This document shows positions 33,801 to 43,533 of a DNA stretch of 64,000 bases, piece after piece. The notes under the pieces were generated by a model, which saw nothing but the letters and a program-made list of their open reading frames with translations, was not told the origin of the DNA and did no database searches. Within the stretch, counting starts at the first letter, position 1. Every line of letters begins with the position of its first letter. A program made the position numbers and the translations under genes. The DNA lies in NCBI GenBank assembly GCA_964440605.1, contig CAYTSW010000001.1, positions 28,119-92,118 of the forward strand. The letters are read 5' to 3'. Source of the DNA: CAYTSW01 sp964440605 (GTDB lineage Bacteria; Planctomycetota; Phycisphaerae; Phycisphaerales; UBA1924).

Positions 33801-35438
33801 ATGAAGCCAACCGTTCTCCACACGATCGCCGCGCTCGTCCTGCCCGTCTGGCTTTCGGCCTGCGCCGCCCCGAGTGCCCACGACATGCACGACCACACGA
33901 CATCGCTCTCTACCTACGCGAGCCCGGAGGATCGGGCGTACGCCGCCGAACTCGCCGCCCGTCGCGCCGACTGGCGCAACGGAGCGATCGTCTACCACGT
34001 CTTCGTCGACCGCTTCGCGCCCTCGGCCGATCTCGAGGCCAAGCGGCATCTGTACCCCAAGCCGAAGGTGCTGCGTACCTGGGACGAGCAGCCCGAGCGT
34101 GGCGTGTACGACGGGAACGTCCGAGTCTGGACGCACGAGATCGAGTTCTGGGGCGGCGACATCGACTCGCTGCGCTCGAAGCTCGACCACATCCACGACC
34201 TCGGCGCCGACGTGCTCTACCTCAACCCTATCCACGAGGCGTACACCAACCACAAGTACGACGCGCTGGACTACTTCGTCGTCAGCCCCGAGTACGGCAC
34301 GCGGGAGGACGTCGCCAAGCTCGCTTCCGACCTGCACAAGCGTGGCATGAAGCTCATGCTCGACGGCGTCTTCAACCACATGGGCCGCAACAGCCCGAAG
34401 TTTCAGGAAGCCAAAGCGAACGAGGACAGCGCGCATCGCTTCTGGTTTTACTTCGACGAGCGGTACAAGCACTGCTACCGCGCCTGGTACAACGCCGCGA
34501 ATCTGCCCGAGATCAACCTCGATGATCCACGCGTCAAGGCGCGCCTCTACGACGACGCCGACTCCGTCGTTCGGGGCTACCTCACCGAGGAAGGCGTCGA
34601 CGGCTGGCGGCTCGACGTCGCGTACGACTTCGGGCCCAACATCCTCGCCGAACTCACCGAGGCGGCGCACGACGCCAAGCCCGGCTCGTGGGTCGTCGGC
34701 GAGATCTGGAACGAGCCCAGCGGTTGGATCCCCGCCGTCGACGGCGTGATGAACTTCCACCTGCGTGAGATGATCCTCTCGCTGGTGCGCAACGAAGCGA
34801 GCGGGGCCCACATCGGCCGCCTGATCGAACGCCTGCACGACGATGTCGGGCTCAGGGGCCTGCTGCAGTCGTGGATCGTCCTCGACAACCACGACACGGC
34901 GCGCCTCGCGACGATCATCCCCGACCCGCGCAAGCGCGCCATCGCTCAGACGCTGCAGTTCACGCTCCCGGGCGCACCGGTCGTCTACTACGGCGTCGAA
35001 GCCGGCATGACCGGTGGCAACGACCCGGAGATGCGCGGCCCGATGGATTGGGACCGCGCCACGCCCGACAACTCCGAGTACCAACGCCTCAAGGCGCTCA
35101 TCGACCTGCGCAACGAGATCCCCGCCCTGCGCGTCGGCGATTTCAAACTCCTCGATGCGCAGCACGTGCTGGCTTTCCAGCGCACGGGCGTCCGCGCGGG
35201 CGACACCGTCACGGTGATCGTCAACGCGTCGGACCGCACGGTGAAAGACCTGCTCTCGACGCGCAACTGGAAGGCGATGAACTTCGGTGCCCTGCGCGAC
35301 CAGGTCACCGGCGAAGAAGTCCCCGTGCGCATCTTCTCGGGGATGCTGCACGTCGAAATCCCGCCGATGACCGTCTGGGTCCTACGCAACGAGCTCCAAC
35401 CCGGCTTCCGCTACTCGCCCTACAAGCGCATCCACTGA
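33801..35438 (+). CDS. Alpha-amylase family (GH13) lipoprotein
   Basis: 545 residues. N-terminal lipoprotein signal MKPTVLHTIAALVLPVWLSAC (lipobox LSAC). GH13 regions: GADVLYLNPIHEAYTNHKYD (region I), nucleophile Asp in DGWRLDVAYDF near residue 272, acid/base Glu in VGEIWNEP near 300, and LDNHDTARL near 364 with the third Asp. A C-terminal beta domain follows. It probably hydrolyses alpha-glucans in the periplasm; exact specificity (neopullulanase- or amylase-like) is not clear. Its 3' end faces the pdeM operon, with a palindrome in the gap. Confidence 0.9.
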   Translation: MKPTVLHTIAALVLPVWLSACAAPSAHDMHDHTTSLSTYASPEDRAYAAELAARRADWRNGAIVYHVFVDRFAPSADLEAKRHLYPKPKVLRTWDEQPERGVYDGNVRVWTHEIEFWGGDIDSLRSKLDHIHDLGADVLYLNPIHEAYTNHKYDALDYFVVSPEYGTREDVAKLASDLHKRGMKLMLDGVFNHMGRNSPKFQEAKANEDSAHRFWFYFDERYKHCYRAWYNAANLPEINLDDPRVKARLYDDADSVVRGYLTEEGVDGWRLDVAYDFGPNILAELTEAAHDAKPGSWVVGEIWNEPSGWIPAVDGVMNFHLREMILSLVRNEASGAHIGRLIERLHDDVGLRGLLQSWIVLDNHDTARLATIIPDPRKRAIAQTLQFTLPGAPVVYYGVEAGMTGGNDPEMRGPMDWDRATPDNSEYQRLKALIDLRNEIPALRVGDFKLLDAQHVLAFQRTGVRAGDTVTVIVNASDRTVKDLLSTRNWKAMNFGALRDQVTGEEVPVRIFSGMLHVEIPPMTVWVLRNELQPGFRYSPYKRIH

Positions 35439-35478
35439 AGCCTGGCTTTCTTCGGGTGTTACTGGTTGTTTCGGGTGC

Positions 35479-35504
35479 CACTGACCTGCCTTTGCAGGTC
35501 AGTG
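35479..35504 (+). repeat. CACTGACC palindrome, copy 5
   Basis: CACTGACCTGC / GCAGGTCAGTG, a perfect 11-bp stem with a CTTT loop. The arm shows a compensatory change (TGC/GCA for TCG/CGA), so the hairpin rather than the bases is conserved. It lies between convergent genes. Confidence 0.85.
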
Positions 35505-35528
35505 CGTTGGAGTGTGGTGACACGTTCG

Positions 35529-36188
35529 TCATCCCCCAACCAAAGCCGCCTCCCCCTCCGCCAACACCACCACCCGATCCCCCCGCCGAGCCACCACCGG
35601 CACGGCTCCCGTGAACGACCCGAACGCAGGGAACACCAGCGCCTCGCACGACGCGTCATGCCAGAAGCACTTGAGGCGTGCGCGGCTGCGCGTCACGCGA
35701 TCTTCGAGCACGACCGCCGGGTGCAGGTGCCCGCAGAGCGTCGGCTCGCCGCGGGTCGTGGGGGGTTCGTGCGCAATCGTCAGGCCGTCCATCGGCGCGG
35801 GACCATCGACGATCGCGACGTTCCAGGACGCCGGCGGTTCGCCCGCGTTGCGATCGTGATTGCCGCGGACGAGCACGATCTCCACGTCAGCGTGCGTGAG
35901 GCGCCAATCGGCGACAGCCTGGCAGACTTCGCGCGTCCGCCCGGCTCGCGCGTGCAGCAGGTCGCCCAGCACGATGAGCCGCAGCGCACCGGTGTCGTTG
36001 AGCGCACGCGACAGGCGATCGAGATCGTGCCGCGTCGTGCGCTCGGGCACGGGCACGCCCCCGGCGCGGAAGGCGGCCGCCTTGCCGAAGTGCGTGTCGG
36101 CGACGACGAGCGTCGCCTGCGCGTGCCAGTACGCCGTTGCGTCGCCTCGGAGTGCGAGCGTTTCGCCGTGAAAGTCGAGCTCAACCAC
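35529..36188 (-). CDS. pdeM: Ligase-associated DNA damage response phosphoesterase PdeM
   Basis: 219 residues of the calcineurin-like metallophosphoesterase fold: ADTHFGKAAAFRAGGVPVPE (first metal site), LIVLGDLLHAR (GD), VRGNHDRN (GNHD) and LCGHLHPAVVLED (GHxH). PdeM works with the ligase and helicase encoded just upstream. GTG 36188 is chosen as start: it begins the conserved ELDFHGETLAL strand and overlaps the helicase stop by 8 bp. A more distant ATG at 36290 would add 34 residues that read as the helicase gene in another frame. Confidence 0.9.
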   Translation of the reverse strand: MVELDFHGETLALRGDATAYWHAQATLVVADTHFGKAAAFRAGGVPVPERTTRHDLDRLSRALNDTGALRLIVLGDLLHARAGRTREVCQAVADWRLTHADVEIVLVRGNHDRNAGEPPASWNVAIVDGPAPMDGLTIAHEPPTTRGEPTLCGHLHPAVVLEDRVTRSRARLKCFWHDASCEALVFPAFGSFTGAVPVVARRGDRVVVLAEGEAALVGG

Positions 36189-38694
36189 GCGTCGCCCCCG
36201 CGCGTGCCACGTCGCCGGCGGCTTCTTCCAGGTGCAGCACCATGCGCCCGATGCGGTCCTTCCACTGCTCGCTGCTGATGTGCTGCGCACGCAAACTCTC
36301 GGCCCACAGCGGGAACGACAGCGGCGTCAAATGCGGCGCTTCGATGATCCTCACGTCGGCGATCGACAGTTCATCCAGTGCTGTGCGCATGCGCTGCAAC
36401 TCCAACTGCTGTTCGAGCACCTCACGCTTCGCCTGGTCGAGCAGCAGGTTGGACGGGTCGAACTCGCTGAAGACGTCGAAGAAGAGCTCTGAGCTCGCCT
36501 GGAGCTGGCGGTTGCTCTTGCCGCTGCCGGGAAAGCCGGTGTTGATCAGCCCGGCGATGCGGGCGATGTCGCGGAAGCGCCGGCGGGCGAGCTGGCTCTC
36601 GTTGACGCATTCGAGCAGGTCCTCGAGCAGCCGCTCCTGCGTGAGCAGCGTGGGCCATTCGTCGGCGTCGAGGCGCAGCGGCTGGGCGCTGCGCAGCTCG
36701 ATGCCGTAGTCGTTGGCGGTGATGTCGAGCGTCGCCGGCCGCGTGCGCGCGATGCGGTGGGCCAGCAGCGCGCCGAGCCCCTCGTGCACGAGCCGGCCCC
36801 GGAAGGGAAAGACGAAGGTGTGCGCGCCGCTGCGCGTCGTTGTCGTCTCCACCAGCAGCTCGCCCGGCGCCGGCAGCGTCGACCAGCGCAGTTGCAGCTC
36901 GAGCATGGGCCGGACGGCCCGCATCTCCGGGCCCTCGTAGAGGCCACGGCGGGCCTGATCCAGCCGCTCGCGCACGCGAGCGGCGAGCTTCGTGCTCAGG
37001 GGGCTACGCCCACCCTGCCAGCGCGGCACGATGCCCTTCTTCGATCGGGCGGTCTTCACCCACGCCGTCATCTCACGCACGCGCTCGAGCTCGAGCACGC
37101 GCCCGGCAAAGACGAAGCGGTCGCCCGGCGTCAGGCGCGCGACGAACGACTCCTCGATGTGCCCCAGGCTCTGGCCATTGCCGAACTTCACGGCGATCGC
37201 GGTGTCGGCGGTGATCGTGCCGATGCCCATGCGGTGCCGTCGGACGATGCGGTCGTCCGACGCGGTGAAGCGCTCGCCGTCTTCCTTGAGGCGCTGGTAT
37301 TCGGGGTACGCGCCGAGAGCTGCGCCGCCTCGGGTGAGAAAGTCCATCGTCCAGCCGAACTCCTCGTCGGTGAGCTTGCTGAAGGCGTGGGTGGTGCGCA
37401 CTTCGTCGTGGAGCTGCGCGCGTGTGAAGCCGCCGCCGGCGCCGATGGTCACGAGGTGCTGCACCAGCACGTCCAGCGGCTTGCGGATCGCGGGCCTCGG
37501 CTCGACGTCGCGCTGTTTCGCGCCGTCGCGCGCCGCGGCGAACTCCACGAGCTCGAACGCGTGCGCCGGGACGCAGAGCACGGCGCTCGTGCGCCCGGGC
37601 GAGTGCCCGCTGCGCCCGGCGCGTTGCAGCAGCCGCGCGATGCCTTTGGGGCTGCCGACCTGGATCACCTGATCGACGGGCGAGAAGTCAACGCCCAGGT
37701 CGAGCGAGCTCGTGCAGACAACGCAGCGCAGCGAGCCTGCGCGCAGGCGGTCCTCCACCTCGTTGCGCACGTCCCGGTCGAGCGAGCCGTGATGGATCGC
37801 GACCTCGCCCAGCCATTCGGGTTTGGCGTACGTGATGGCGCGGAACCAGAGTTCGGTCTGGCTGCGCGTGTTGGTGAACAAGAGCGTGCTGCGCGCTTTG
37901 GCGATCGACTCGAGCACGGGCTCGAGCAGATTCGTACCGAGGTGCCCGGCCCACGGGAAGCGTTCGACGTCCGCGGGCAGAACGGTGGAAATCCGCGTCT
38001 TCTTGGGCATGCGTCCGGTGACGAGGGCGGCTTCCTCGGCGTGCGGTCCGCGCCCGACGAGCGCCTCGCGCGCTTCGTCGAGGTTGCCGAGCGTTGCGGA
38101 GAGGCCCCACGTGCGCAGGCCGGGGTTCCACATACGCAGGCGTGCGAGCGCGAGCTCGGCCTGCACGCCGCGCTTGGAGGACATCAGCTCGTGCCACTCG
38201 TCGACGACGACGGCGCGGATCGTGCGCATGGCGCGCCTGGCGTCGGCGTAGCTCAGCAGCAGCGTGAGGCTCTCGGGCGTGGTGACGAGCGCTGTCGGAA
38301 GGCGCGTGCGCTGCTTGGCCTTGAGCGACTGCGTCGTGTCGCCCGTGCGCAGCTCGATGGTCCAGGGCAGGCCGAGTTCCGCGACGGGTTCGGCGAGCGA
38401 GTGGGCGGTGTCGGTCGCGAGGGCGCGCAGGGGCGTGAGCCAGACGACGCGCGCCGGCTCGGCGTGCTCGCGCTTGAGATCGCCCTCGACCGGAGCCGGG
38501 CTCGTTTCGAGCGCTTCCATGAGCGGGCCGCCCCAGACGGCGAGCGTCTTGCCGGTGCCCGTCGGCGCATGCAGCAGGCCGCTGCGGCCGGCGCGGTAGT
38601 GCGCCCAGACCTCGCGCTGGAAGGCGAATGGCTCCCAGCCGCGTGAGGCGAACCAGTCGTGCAGAGCTCGCGGCTCGAGCGTGCGGGCGGTCAT
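36181..38694 (-). CDS. Ligase-associated DNA damage response DEXH helicase (Lhr type)
   Basis: 837 residues. Superfamily 2 helicase: Walker A PTGTGKT near residue 45, VVDEWHEL (DEXH) near 165, SATLGNLDEA, and motif VI QRAGRSGHSPGR. The C-terminal half contains the Lhr-specific winged helix and DUF-type domain (TPGDRFVFAGRVLELERVRE, VFPFRGRLVHEGLGALLAHRI). It unwinds nucleic acid 3'-5'. Its ATG overlaps the ligase stop as ATGA, so translation is coupled. Confidence 0.95.
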   Translation of the reverse strand: MTARTLEPRALHDWFASRGWEPFAFQREVWAHYRAGRSGLLHAPTGTGKTLAVWGGPLMEALETSPAPVEGDLKREHAEPARVVWLTPLRALATDTAHSLAEPVAELGLPWTIELRTGDTTQSLKAKQRTRLPTALVTTPESLTLLLSYADARRAMRTIRAVVVDEWHELMSSKRGVQAELALARLRMWNPGLRTWGLSATLGNLDEAREALVGRGPHAEEAALVTGRMPKKTRISTVLPADVERFPWAGHLGTNLLEPVLESIAKARSTLLFTNTRSQTELWFRAITYAKPEWLGEVAIHHGSLDRDVRNEVEDRLRAGSLRCVVCTSSLDLGVDFSPVDQVIQVGSPKGIARLLQRAGRSGHSPGRTSAVLCVPAHAFELVEFAAARDGAKQRDVEPRPAIRKPLDVLVQHLVTIGAGGGFTRAQLHDEVRTTHAFSKLTDEEFGWTMDFLTRGGAALGAYPEYQRLKEDGERFTASDDRIVRRHRMGIGTITADTAIAVKFGNGQSLGHIEESFVARLTPGDRFVFAGRVLELERVREMTAWVKTARSKKGIVPRWQGGRSPLSTKLAARVRERLDQARRGLYEGPEMRAVRPMLELQLRWSTLPAPGELLVETTTTRSGAHTFVFPFRGRLVHEGLGALLAHRIARTRPATLDITANDYGIELRSAQPLRLDADEWPTLLTQERLLEDLLECVNESQLARRRFRDIARIAGLINTGFPGSGKSNRQLQASSELFFDVFSEFDPSNLLLDQAKREVLEQQLELQRMRTALDELSIADVRIIEAPHLTPLSFPLWAESLRAQHISSEQWKDRIGRMVLHLEEAAGDVARAGATRG

Positions 38695-40349
38695 CGCACG
38701 CCCTCCACCTTAGCGGTGGCGCGCTGGGCGTCGAGCAGTGATTCGAGAGACGCGAGCGTGTCGGCCTCTTCGACCTTCTTGTCGCGCCGCCAGCGGTTCA
38801 TGCGCGGGAAGCGCAGCGCGATGCCGGCCTTGTGTCGATCGGAGCGTTGCAGGCCCTCGAAGGCGAGCTCGAAGACCTGCGTCGGCCTGACGAGGAGCAC
38901 CGGGCCGCGGCGCATGGTCGTGGTGCTGCGGATGATCGCGTCGACGGCGTCGATCTCCTCATCCGTCAGGCCCGAGTACGCCTTGGCGAACGTCACGAGC
39001 TCGGCGTCGCCATCGTCCGCTGGATCAGCGCTCCAGACGGCGAACGTGTAATCGGTGAAGAGCGAAGCGCGCCGGCCCGAGCCGCGCTGGGCCGCGACGA
39101 GCACCGCGTCGATCGTGAGCGGATCGATCTTCCACTTCCACCAGTCCCCCCGCACACGGCCCGCACGGTACGGCGCATCGCGGCGCTTGAGCATCAAGCC
39201 TTCAACGGCGAGATCACGCGAGCGCTCGCGCGTCGTTGCGAGGTTGTCCCAGGAATCGAAGGCGACGAGCGGCGAGAGGCGCAGGTGTGTCTGCGTGCCG
39301 TGCGCAAGCTCGACGTCGTTGAGCAATGACTCCAACAGATGTCGGCGTTCATCCGTCGGTCGCTCCCGCACGTCTTCGCCGGCGTGTTCGAGGATGTCAT
39401 AGGCCATGAAGATCACGGGAACGTCGTCGAAGAGCATCACCTGGCGGCGTTTTCGATTCAGGCGTTTCTGGAGTTCCTGGAAGGGCATCGGCGCGCCGGC
39501 GTCCCAGGCGAGGACTTCGCCGTCCATGACGGTGTCGGTTGGGAGGAGTGCGCCGATCTGTTGGAGTTCGGGGAAGCTGCCGCCGATGAGTTCGTCCCCG
39601 CGCGACCAGAGGGCGGGCCCGTGCGCGCGGGCGATGAGTTGGGCGCGGATGCCGTCCCACTTCCATTCGGCCCGCCACTCGTCTGGCGGGCCGAGCGTGT
39701 CGGCGGGCTTTTCGAGCTGCGAGGCGAGGAAGAACGGGTACGCGCTGACGGGCCCGGTGTCGAGGCCCTCGCCGGTCATGATGGCCTGATAGGCGGTGGG
39801 AGTGGGGGACCAGTCGGTGCTGATGCGTCGGTCGAGTTCGGCGGGTTCTTCGCCGGCGATCTCGGCGAGCGCGCGCACGACGAGCTTGCGTTGGACGCCG
39901 ACGCGGAAGCTGCCCGAGATGAGCTTGTGGAAGACGAAGCGTTCGAGCCCGCGATGCCGCGCCCACGCTTGCTTGAGCGCTTCGGTGCGCTCGTCGCTGG
40001 ACATGTGGCGCATCGGGACAATCCGCCCTTCGATGACTTGGGCGAGGCCTTCCTCTTCGTCCTCGTCCTCACGCTCTGGCGCGAGCAGGGAGACGGTCTC
40101 CGAGAGATCGCCCACGGCGTCGTAGCAGGCGTCCACCATCCACAGCGGCAGACCGGCCTCGGCGGCCGCGGTCTCGCGCAGCTCGGTGTGACTGACCGCC
40201 CGCTTGGGCCTGCGGCCCGTGAAGAGCGCTAGTGCCCAGGCGGCGTCCTCGGGCGGGGCCTCGCGGAAGTAGTCGCGCAGCGCTCCGAGCTTCTCGCTCG
40301 TGCGTGTCGTCGCGTCGAGGCGGCGGTAGAGCTGGGTGAAGGCCTTCAC
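38691..40349 (-). CDS. ATP-dependent DNA ligase (damage-response operon type)
   Basis: 552 residues. N-terminal helical domain (TQLYRRLDATTRTSEKLGALRDYF), then the adenylation domain with the nucleotidyl-acceptor lysine in EWKWDGIRAQL near residue 231, DGEVLAW, the GLMLKRRDAPYRAGRVRGDWWKWK motif (V) and a C-terminal OB fold. It is separate from the replicative NAD+ ligase and seals nicks during repair. The GTG start at 40349 overlaps the exonuclease stop as GTGA. Confidence 0.95.
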   Translation of the reverse strand: MKAFTQLYRRLDATTRTSEKLGALRDYFREAPPEDAAWALALFTGRRPKRAVSHTELRETAAAEAGLPLWMVDACYDAVGDLSETVSLLAPEREDEDEEEGLAQVIEGRIVPMRHMSSDERTEALKQAWARHRGLERFVFHKLISGSFRVGVQRKLVVRALAEIAGEEPAELDRRISTDWSPTPTAYQAIMTGEGLDTGPVSAYPFFLASQLEKPADTLGPPDEWRAEWKWDGIRAQLIARAHGPALWSRGDELIGGSFPELQQIGALLPTDTVMDGEVLAWDAGAPMPFQELQKRLNRKRRQVMLFDDVPVIFMAYDILEHAGEDVRERPTDERRHLLESLLNDVELAHGTQTHLRLSPLVAFDSWDNLATTRERSRDLAVEGLMLKRRDAPYRAGRVRGDWWKWKIDPLTIDAVLVAAQRGSGRRASLFTDYTFAVWSADPADDGDAELVTFAKAYSGLTDEEIDAVDAIIRSTTTMRRGPVLLVRPTQVFELAFEGLQRSDRHKAGIALRFPRMNRWRRDKKVEEADTLASLESLLDAQRATAKVEGVR

Positions 40350-41383
40350 TGTTCGGACTCGCTCGCGGCGGCTTCGTCGGCGACCTCGCCCACGTAGCGC
40401 GTGCGCAGGGCGAAGGCGCTGACGGTGCGCCCACCCACGCCGCGCTCGTTGAGGTAGCGGGCCATCTGTTCGGCGTAGCCGTGGGTCACGCCGATGCGGG
40501 TAGCGCCGGTCGCCTCGATGGTGCGCAGGAGGTCGTCCCAATCGGCGTGATCGGAGAGGACGAAGCCGCGGTCGAGGGCGCGGCGTCGGCGTGTGCCGCG
40601 GATGCGCATCCACCCGCTGGCCGCGGCGTCGCTGAAGGGGCGGAACTTGCGTTGCCAGCCCGAGCCGGCGGCCGAGGGCGGCGCGACGATCACGCCGTTG
40701 CCCTTGAGCGACTTGGCGTTCTCGGCGGTCGCGTGCACGGTCTCGGGCAGGTCGACGCCTTCGTCGCGGTACACGCGGTTCATCGCGTCGACCGCGCCGT
40801 GCACGCCGATAGGGCCGATCGAAGGGTCGAGCAGCGCGAGCACGCGTTGCGCCTTGCCGAGCGAGTAGGCGTAGAGCAGGCTGGTTCGTTCCTCTTCGAT
40901 GTTGCTGCGCCACCAAACGTTGATTTCGCGCGCGACTTCATTGGGCTCGGGCCAGCGGTAGATCGGGAGGCCGAAGGTGCTTTCGGTGATGAAGGTGTCG
41001 CAGGCGACGGGCTGGAAGTCCGCGACGGTGCGCTCGGGGGCGCACTTGTAGTCGCCGCTGACCACCCACACTTCGCCCGAGGCCGACTCGACGCGCACCT
41101 GCGCCGAGCCGAGCACGTGGCCGGCGGGGTGGAGCGAGACGCGGACGCCGTCGAGATCGATGGGTTCGTCGTACTCGAGGCCGACGGCATCGATGTGCGC
41201 GCCGAGTCGGCGTCTGAGCAGGGGCACGCACTGGCGGTGGGCGATGTAGCGCCCGCTGCCTTCGCGGGCGTGGTCGGAGTGCGCGTGGGTGATGACGGCG
41301 GTGTCGACGCCTCGCCATGGGTCGACGTGGAACCCGCCCGCGGTGCAGGCGAGTCCCGAGTCATCGACGGCGAGCAGATCCAT
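40346..41383 (-). CDS. Ligase-associated DNA damage response exonuclease (MBL fold)
   Basis: 345 residues. Metallo-beta-lactamase/beta-CASP nuclease: ITHAHSDHAREGS (HxHxDH, residues about 31-36), PAGHVLGSAQV, WVVSGDYKCAPERT and FVLSDHADWDDL. It is the first of the four repair genes and starts 5 bp after the end of the VKOR-DsbA gene, so all five form one operon. Confidence 0.92.
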   Translation of the reverse strand: MDLLAVDDSGLACTAGGFHVDPWRGVDTAVITHAHSDHAREGSGRYIAHRQCVPLLRRRLGAHIDAVGLEYDEPIDLDGVRVSLHPAGHVLGSAQVRVESASGEVWVVSGDYKCAPERTVADFQPVACDTFITESTFGLPIYRWPEPNEVAREINVWWRSNIEEERTSLLYAYSLGKAQRVLALLDPSIGPIGVHGAVDAMNRVYRDEGVDLPETVHATAENAKSLKGNGVIVAPPSAAGSGWQRKFRPFSDAAASGWMRIRGTRRRRALDRGFVLSDHADWDDLLRTIEATGATRIGVTHGYAEQMARYLNERGVGGRTVSAFALRTRYVGEVADEAAASESEQ

Positions 41384-41388
41384 GGCCG

Positions 41389-43533
41389 TTAGTCGTCTTC
41401 GCTCCCGAGCCGCGTGCGGATGATGCCCTCGAGCACGCTCGTGGTGTCGCCCTCGAAGGCGAAGCGGTCGACGCGTCGGAAGACGTCGCGTCGTTCGCCG
41501 GTGCCGCTCACGAAGACGATGGGTCGCAGTGCGCGATACTTGGCGACGTTGAAGAGCCAGTCTGCGTCGGCGAGCACGGCGGCCGCGACCTCGGGGCTTT
41601 CGTAGAGTTCGAGGAACTCGTCGGGGTCGAGCCCGACGCGCGCCGCGGCGTCACGCACCGCGAAGCGTGTCCAGCCCGAGCGATTGGCGTTGATGTAGCC
41701 GAGCATCGCGAGGAAGGCCTCGTTGCCACCCAGACGGCCCGCGGTCTCCATGGCCTTGTGCATGGAGCAGGAGTTGGCGGATCGCATGGTCTCGGCCATG
41801 GGGTTGCAGTCTTCGTTGAGCGGGAAGTGGCGAAAGGTGATCTTCACGGCTTCGGGGTACTGCTCGTGCAGCGTGCGCAGCGCCTCGATCATGGGGCCGG
41901 CGGTCTCGGGCGTCTCCATGCACATAAAGACCTGCATGCCGAGCGGGGCGTCGGGGTTGCCCCAGAAGTTCTGGACCGCGTCGGAAGCGATGGGCTGCTC
42001 CATGCGGTCGGACGCGGTGAGGAAGTCCTCGATGTACTTATCGATCGCACCGGCGGGGGTGTCGGCCTCGGGGGAGAGGGCGGGAGGGTCGTCGGCGAGC
42101 ACGCCGCCGACGATGCGCTTGAGGGCGCCGACGCGATTCCAGCCCGTCACTTCCACGCCGTTGAGGAAGATCATCGGTGTCTGACGGAGGCCCAGGTCCT
42201 GCCCCATCTCGATGCCGTCGCGGACGTATTGCCACGTCTGCTCGCTGCGGGCGACCCTGAGGATCTCTGCGGGGTTGTAGCCGAGACTGGAAAGCTCCTG
42301 ATTCATGTCGGGGCTCCAGTTGGGCTCTTGGCGGATGCGGTAGCGGACGTCGAAGAGCATCTTGTGGACTCTCCAGAAGCCCTCGGGGCCGTACAACAGC
42401 CCCGCGGCTTCGGCGATGGTTGCCGCCTCGCAGCCCTGCGGGTGCTGTGAGCGGTTGACGTACGGGTTGCAGGGCTGGCCCCATGCGTCCTTGTCGAAGG
42501 TGTAGTGCATGTGCGAGAACGAGACGCCGTCGTACTCCTCGAGGATCTCGAAGATCTCACGCTCGAGGACGGAGCAGAACTCGCACTCGTAACTCGAGAA
42601 GACGACCAGGCGCACGGGCGCTTCCTTCGGGCCGATGCGGTAGCGTCCGGTGAAGCCCTCCTCGTCCGTCTTGAAGAGCGGCTTGGAGAAGGCGAAGGCG
42701 TCTGATTGCACCGCCACTTCGGGCTCGACGGGGTCGGGCATCCAGCCGTCGGGCGGCGTTTCGTCTGCGTCTACCGCTGTCGCGACGTCCGCGTCGTCAT
42801 CGTCGTCGTTGACGGGGTCTTGACCGGCCGGATCGGCCACGTCGTCGTCGTCATCTTCGGCGACTGTCGCGGCCTGCTGGCGGTCCTCCTCCACCTTGTC
42901 GCGGATCTCCGCGAGCGTCTGGTCTTCGTCGGCCTGGCGCTGTTCTTCGAGGTAGGTCTCAACCTGAACCCGCCCGACGCCCAGCAGCACGGTAGCCGCG
43001 GCGAAGGTGACGCCCGCGATACCGACCGGTCGACCGATGGCCCCGACGAACCCGCCGCCCGCGATGGCCGCTCCGATGAAGAGGAAGTTCCCGGCGTGGG
43101 CGGTGGTGCACCAGATGCAGAAGTAGCCGCCGGCGACCATCGCCCCGATGTAGAAGACCGACGCCAGACCCCCGAGCGTCGCCATGACGACGAGGGCGAT
43201 GGACACGCCGCGCCGGCGTGAGGCGATCCAGGTCACAAGCATCGCAATGAAGAAGGCCATGCCCAGGAAGGATGAGGGCCAGTGCGTGCCGAAGATCTCG
43301 ATTGAGCCCAGCGGGCCGTTGACGGCCTTGTCGCACCCGCCGTCTTCGCCGCAACCCGGCGCGGTGAAGAGCCCGAGCGAATCGGAGACGAGCATCACCG
43401 AAGCGATGATTGCGATCACTAACCCGGCGATACCCATTGCGAGCCGTGCGAGGCTGATCGGACGTTGGGGACTGCCCGTGTCAGCGCGTGCATGGCGGGC
43501 GGATGGCTCGGAGCTGTGGCGGTTTTTCGGCAT
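41389..43533 (-). CDS. Vitamin K epoxide reductase-DsbA-like fusion with two thioredoxin-fold domains
   Basis: 714 residues. Four to five membrane helices form a VKOR domain: loop cysteines in APGCGEDGGCDKAVNG and the quinone-reducing CIWC near residues 139-142. An acidic linker (residues about 195-250, long D runs) leads to a DsbA-like domain with CEFC near 315-318 and cis-Pro motif QTPMIFLNG. A second thioredoxin-like domain follows with only one Cys at the usual site (CMET, near 537). VKOR reoxidises the DsbA domain with quinone, so the protein should make disulfides in the periplasm. GGGAGGG precedes ATG 43533. It heads the DNA repair operon. Confidence 0.88.
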   Translation of the reverse strand: MPKNRHSSEPSARHARADTGSPQRPISLARLAMGIAGLVIAIIASVMLVSDSLGLFTAPGCGEDGGCDKAVNGPLGSIEIFGTHWPSSFLGMAFFIAMLVTWIASRRRGVSIALVVMATLGGLASVFYIGAMVAGGYFCIWCTTAHAGNFLFIGAAIAGGGFVGAIGRPVGIAGVTFAAATVLLGVGRVQVETYLEEQRQADEDQTLAEIRDKVEEDRQQAATVAEDDDDDVADPAGQDPVNDDDDDADVATAVDADETPPDGWMPDPVEPEVAVQSDAFAFSKPLFKTDEEGFTGRYRIGPKEAPVRLVVFSSYECEFCSVLEREIFEILEEYDGVSFSHMHYTFDKDAWGQPCNPYVNRSQHPQGCEAATIAEAAGLLYGPEGFWRVHKMLFDVRYRIRQEPNWSPDMNQELSSLGYNPAEILRVARSEQTWQYVRDGIEMGQDLGLRQTPMIFLNGVEVTGWNRVGALKRIVGGVLADDPPALSPEADTPAGAIDKYIEDFLTASDRMEQPIASDAVQNFWGNPDAPLGMQVFMCMETPETAGPMIEALRTLHEQYPEAVKITFRHFPLNEDCNPMAETMRSANSCSMHKAMETAGRLGGNEAFLAMLGYINANRSGWTRFAVRDAAARVGLDPDEFLELYESPEVAAAVLADADWLFNVAKYRALRPIVFVSGTGERRDVFRRVDRFAFEGDTTSVLEGIIRTRLGSEDD

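Noticed and set aside
36190..36290. Longer PdeM starting at ATG 36290
   Set aside because: The added residues are out-of-frame helicase codons, and the family begins near the GTG at 36188.
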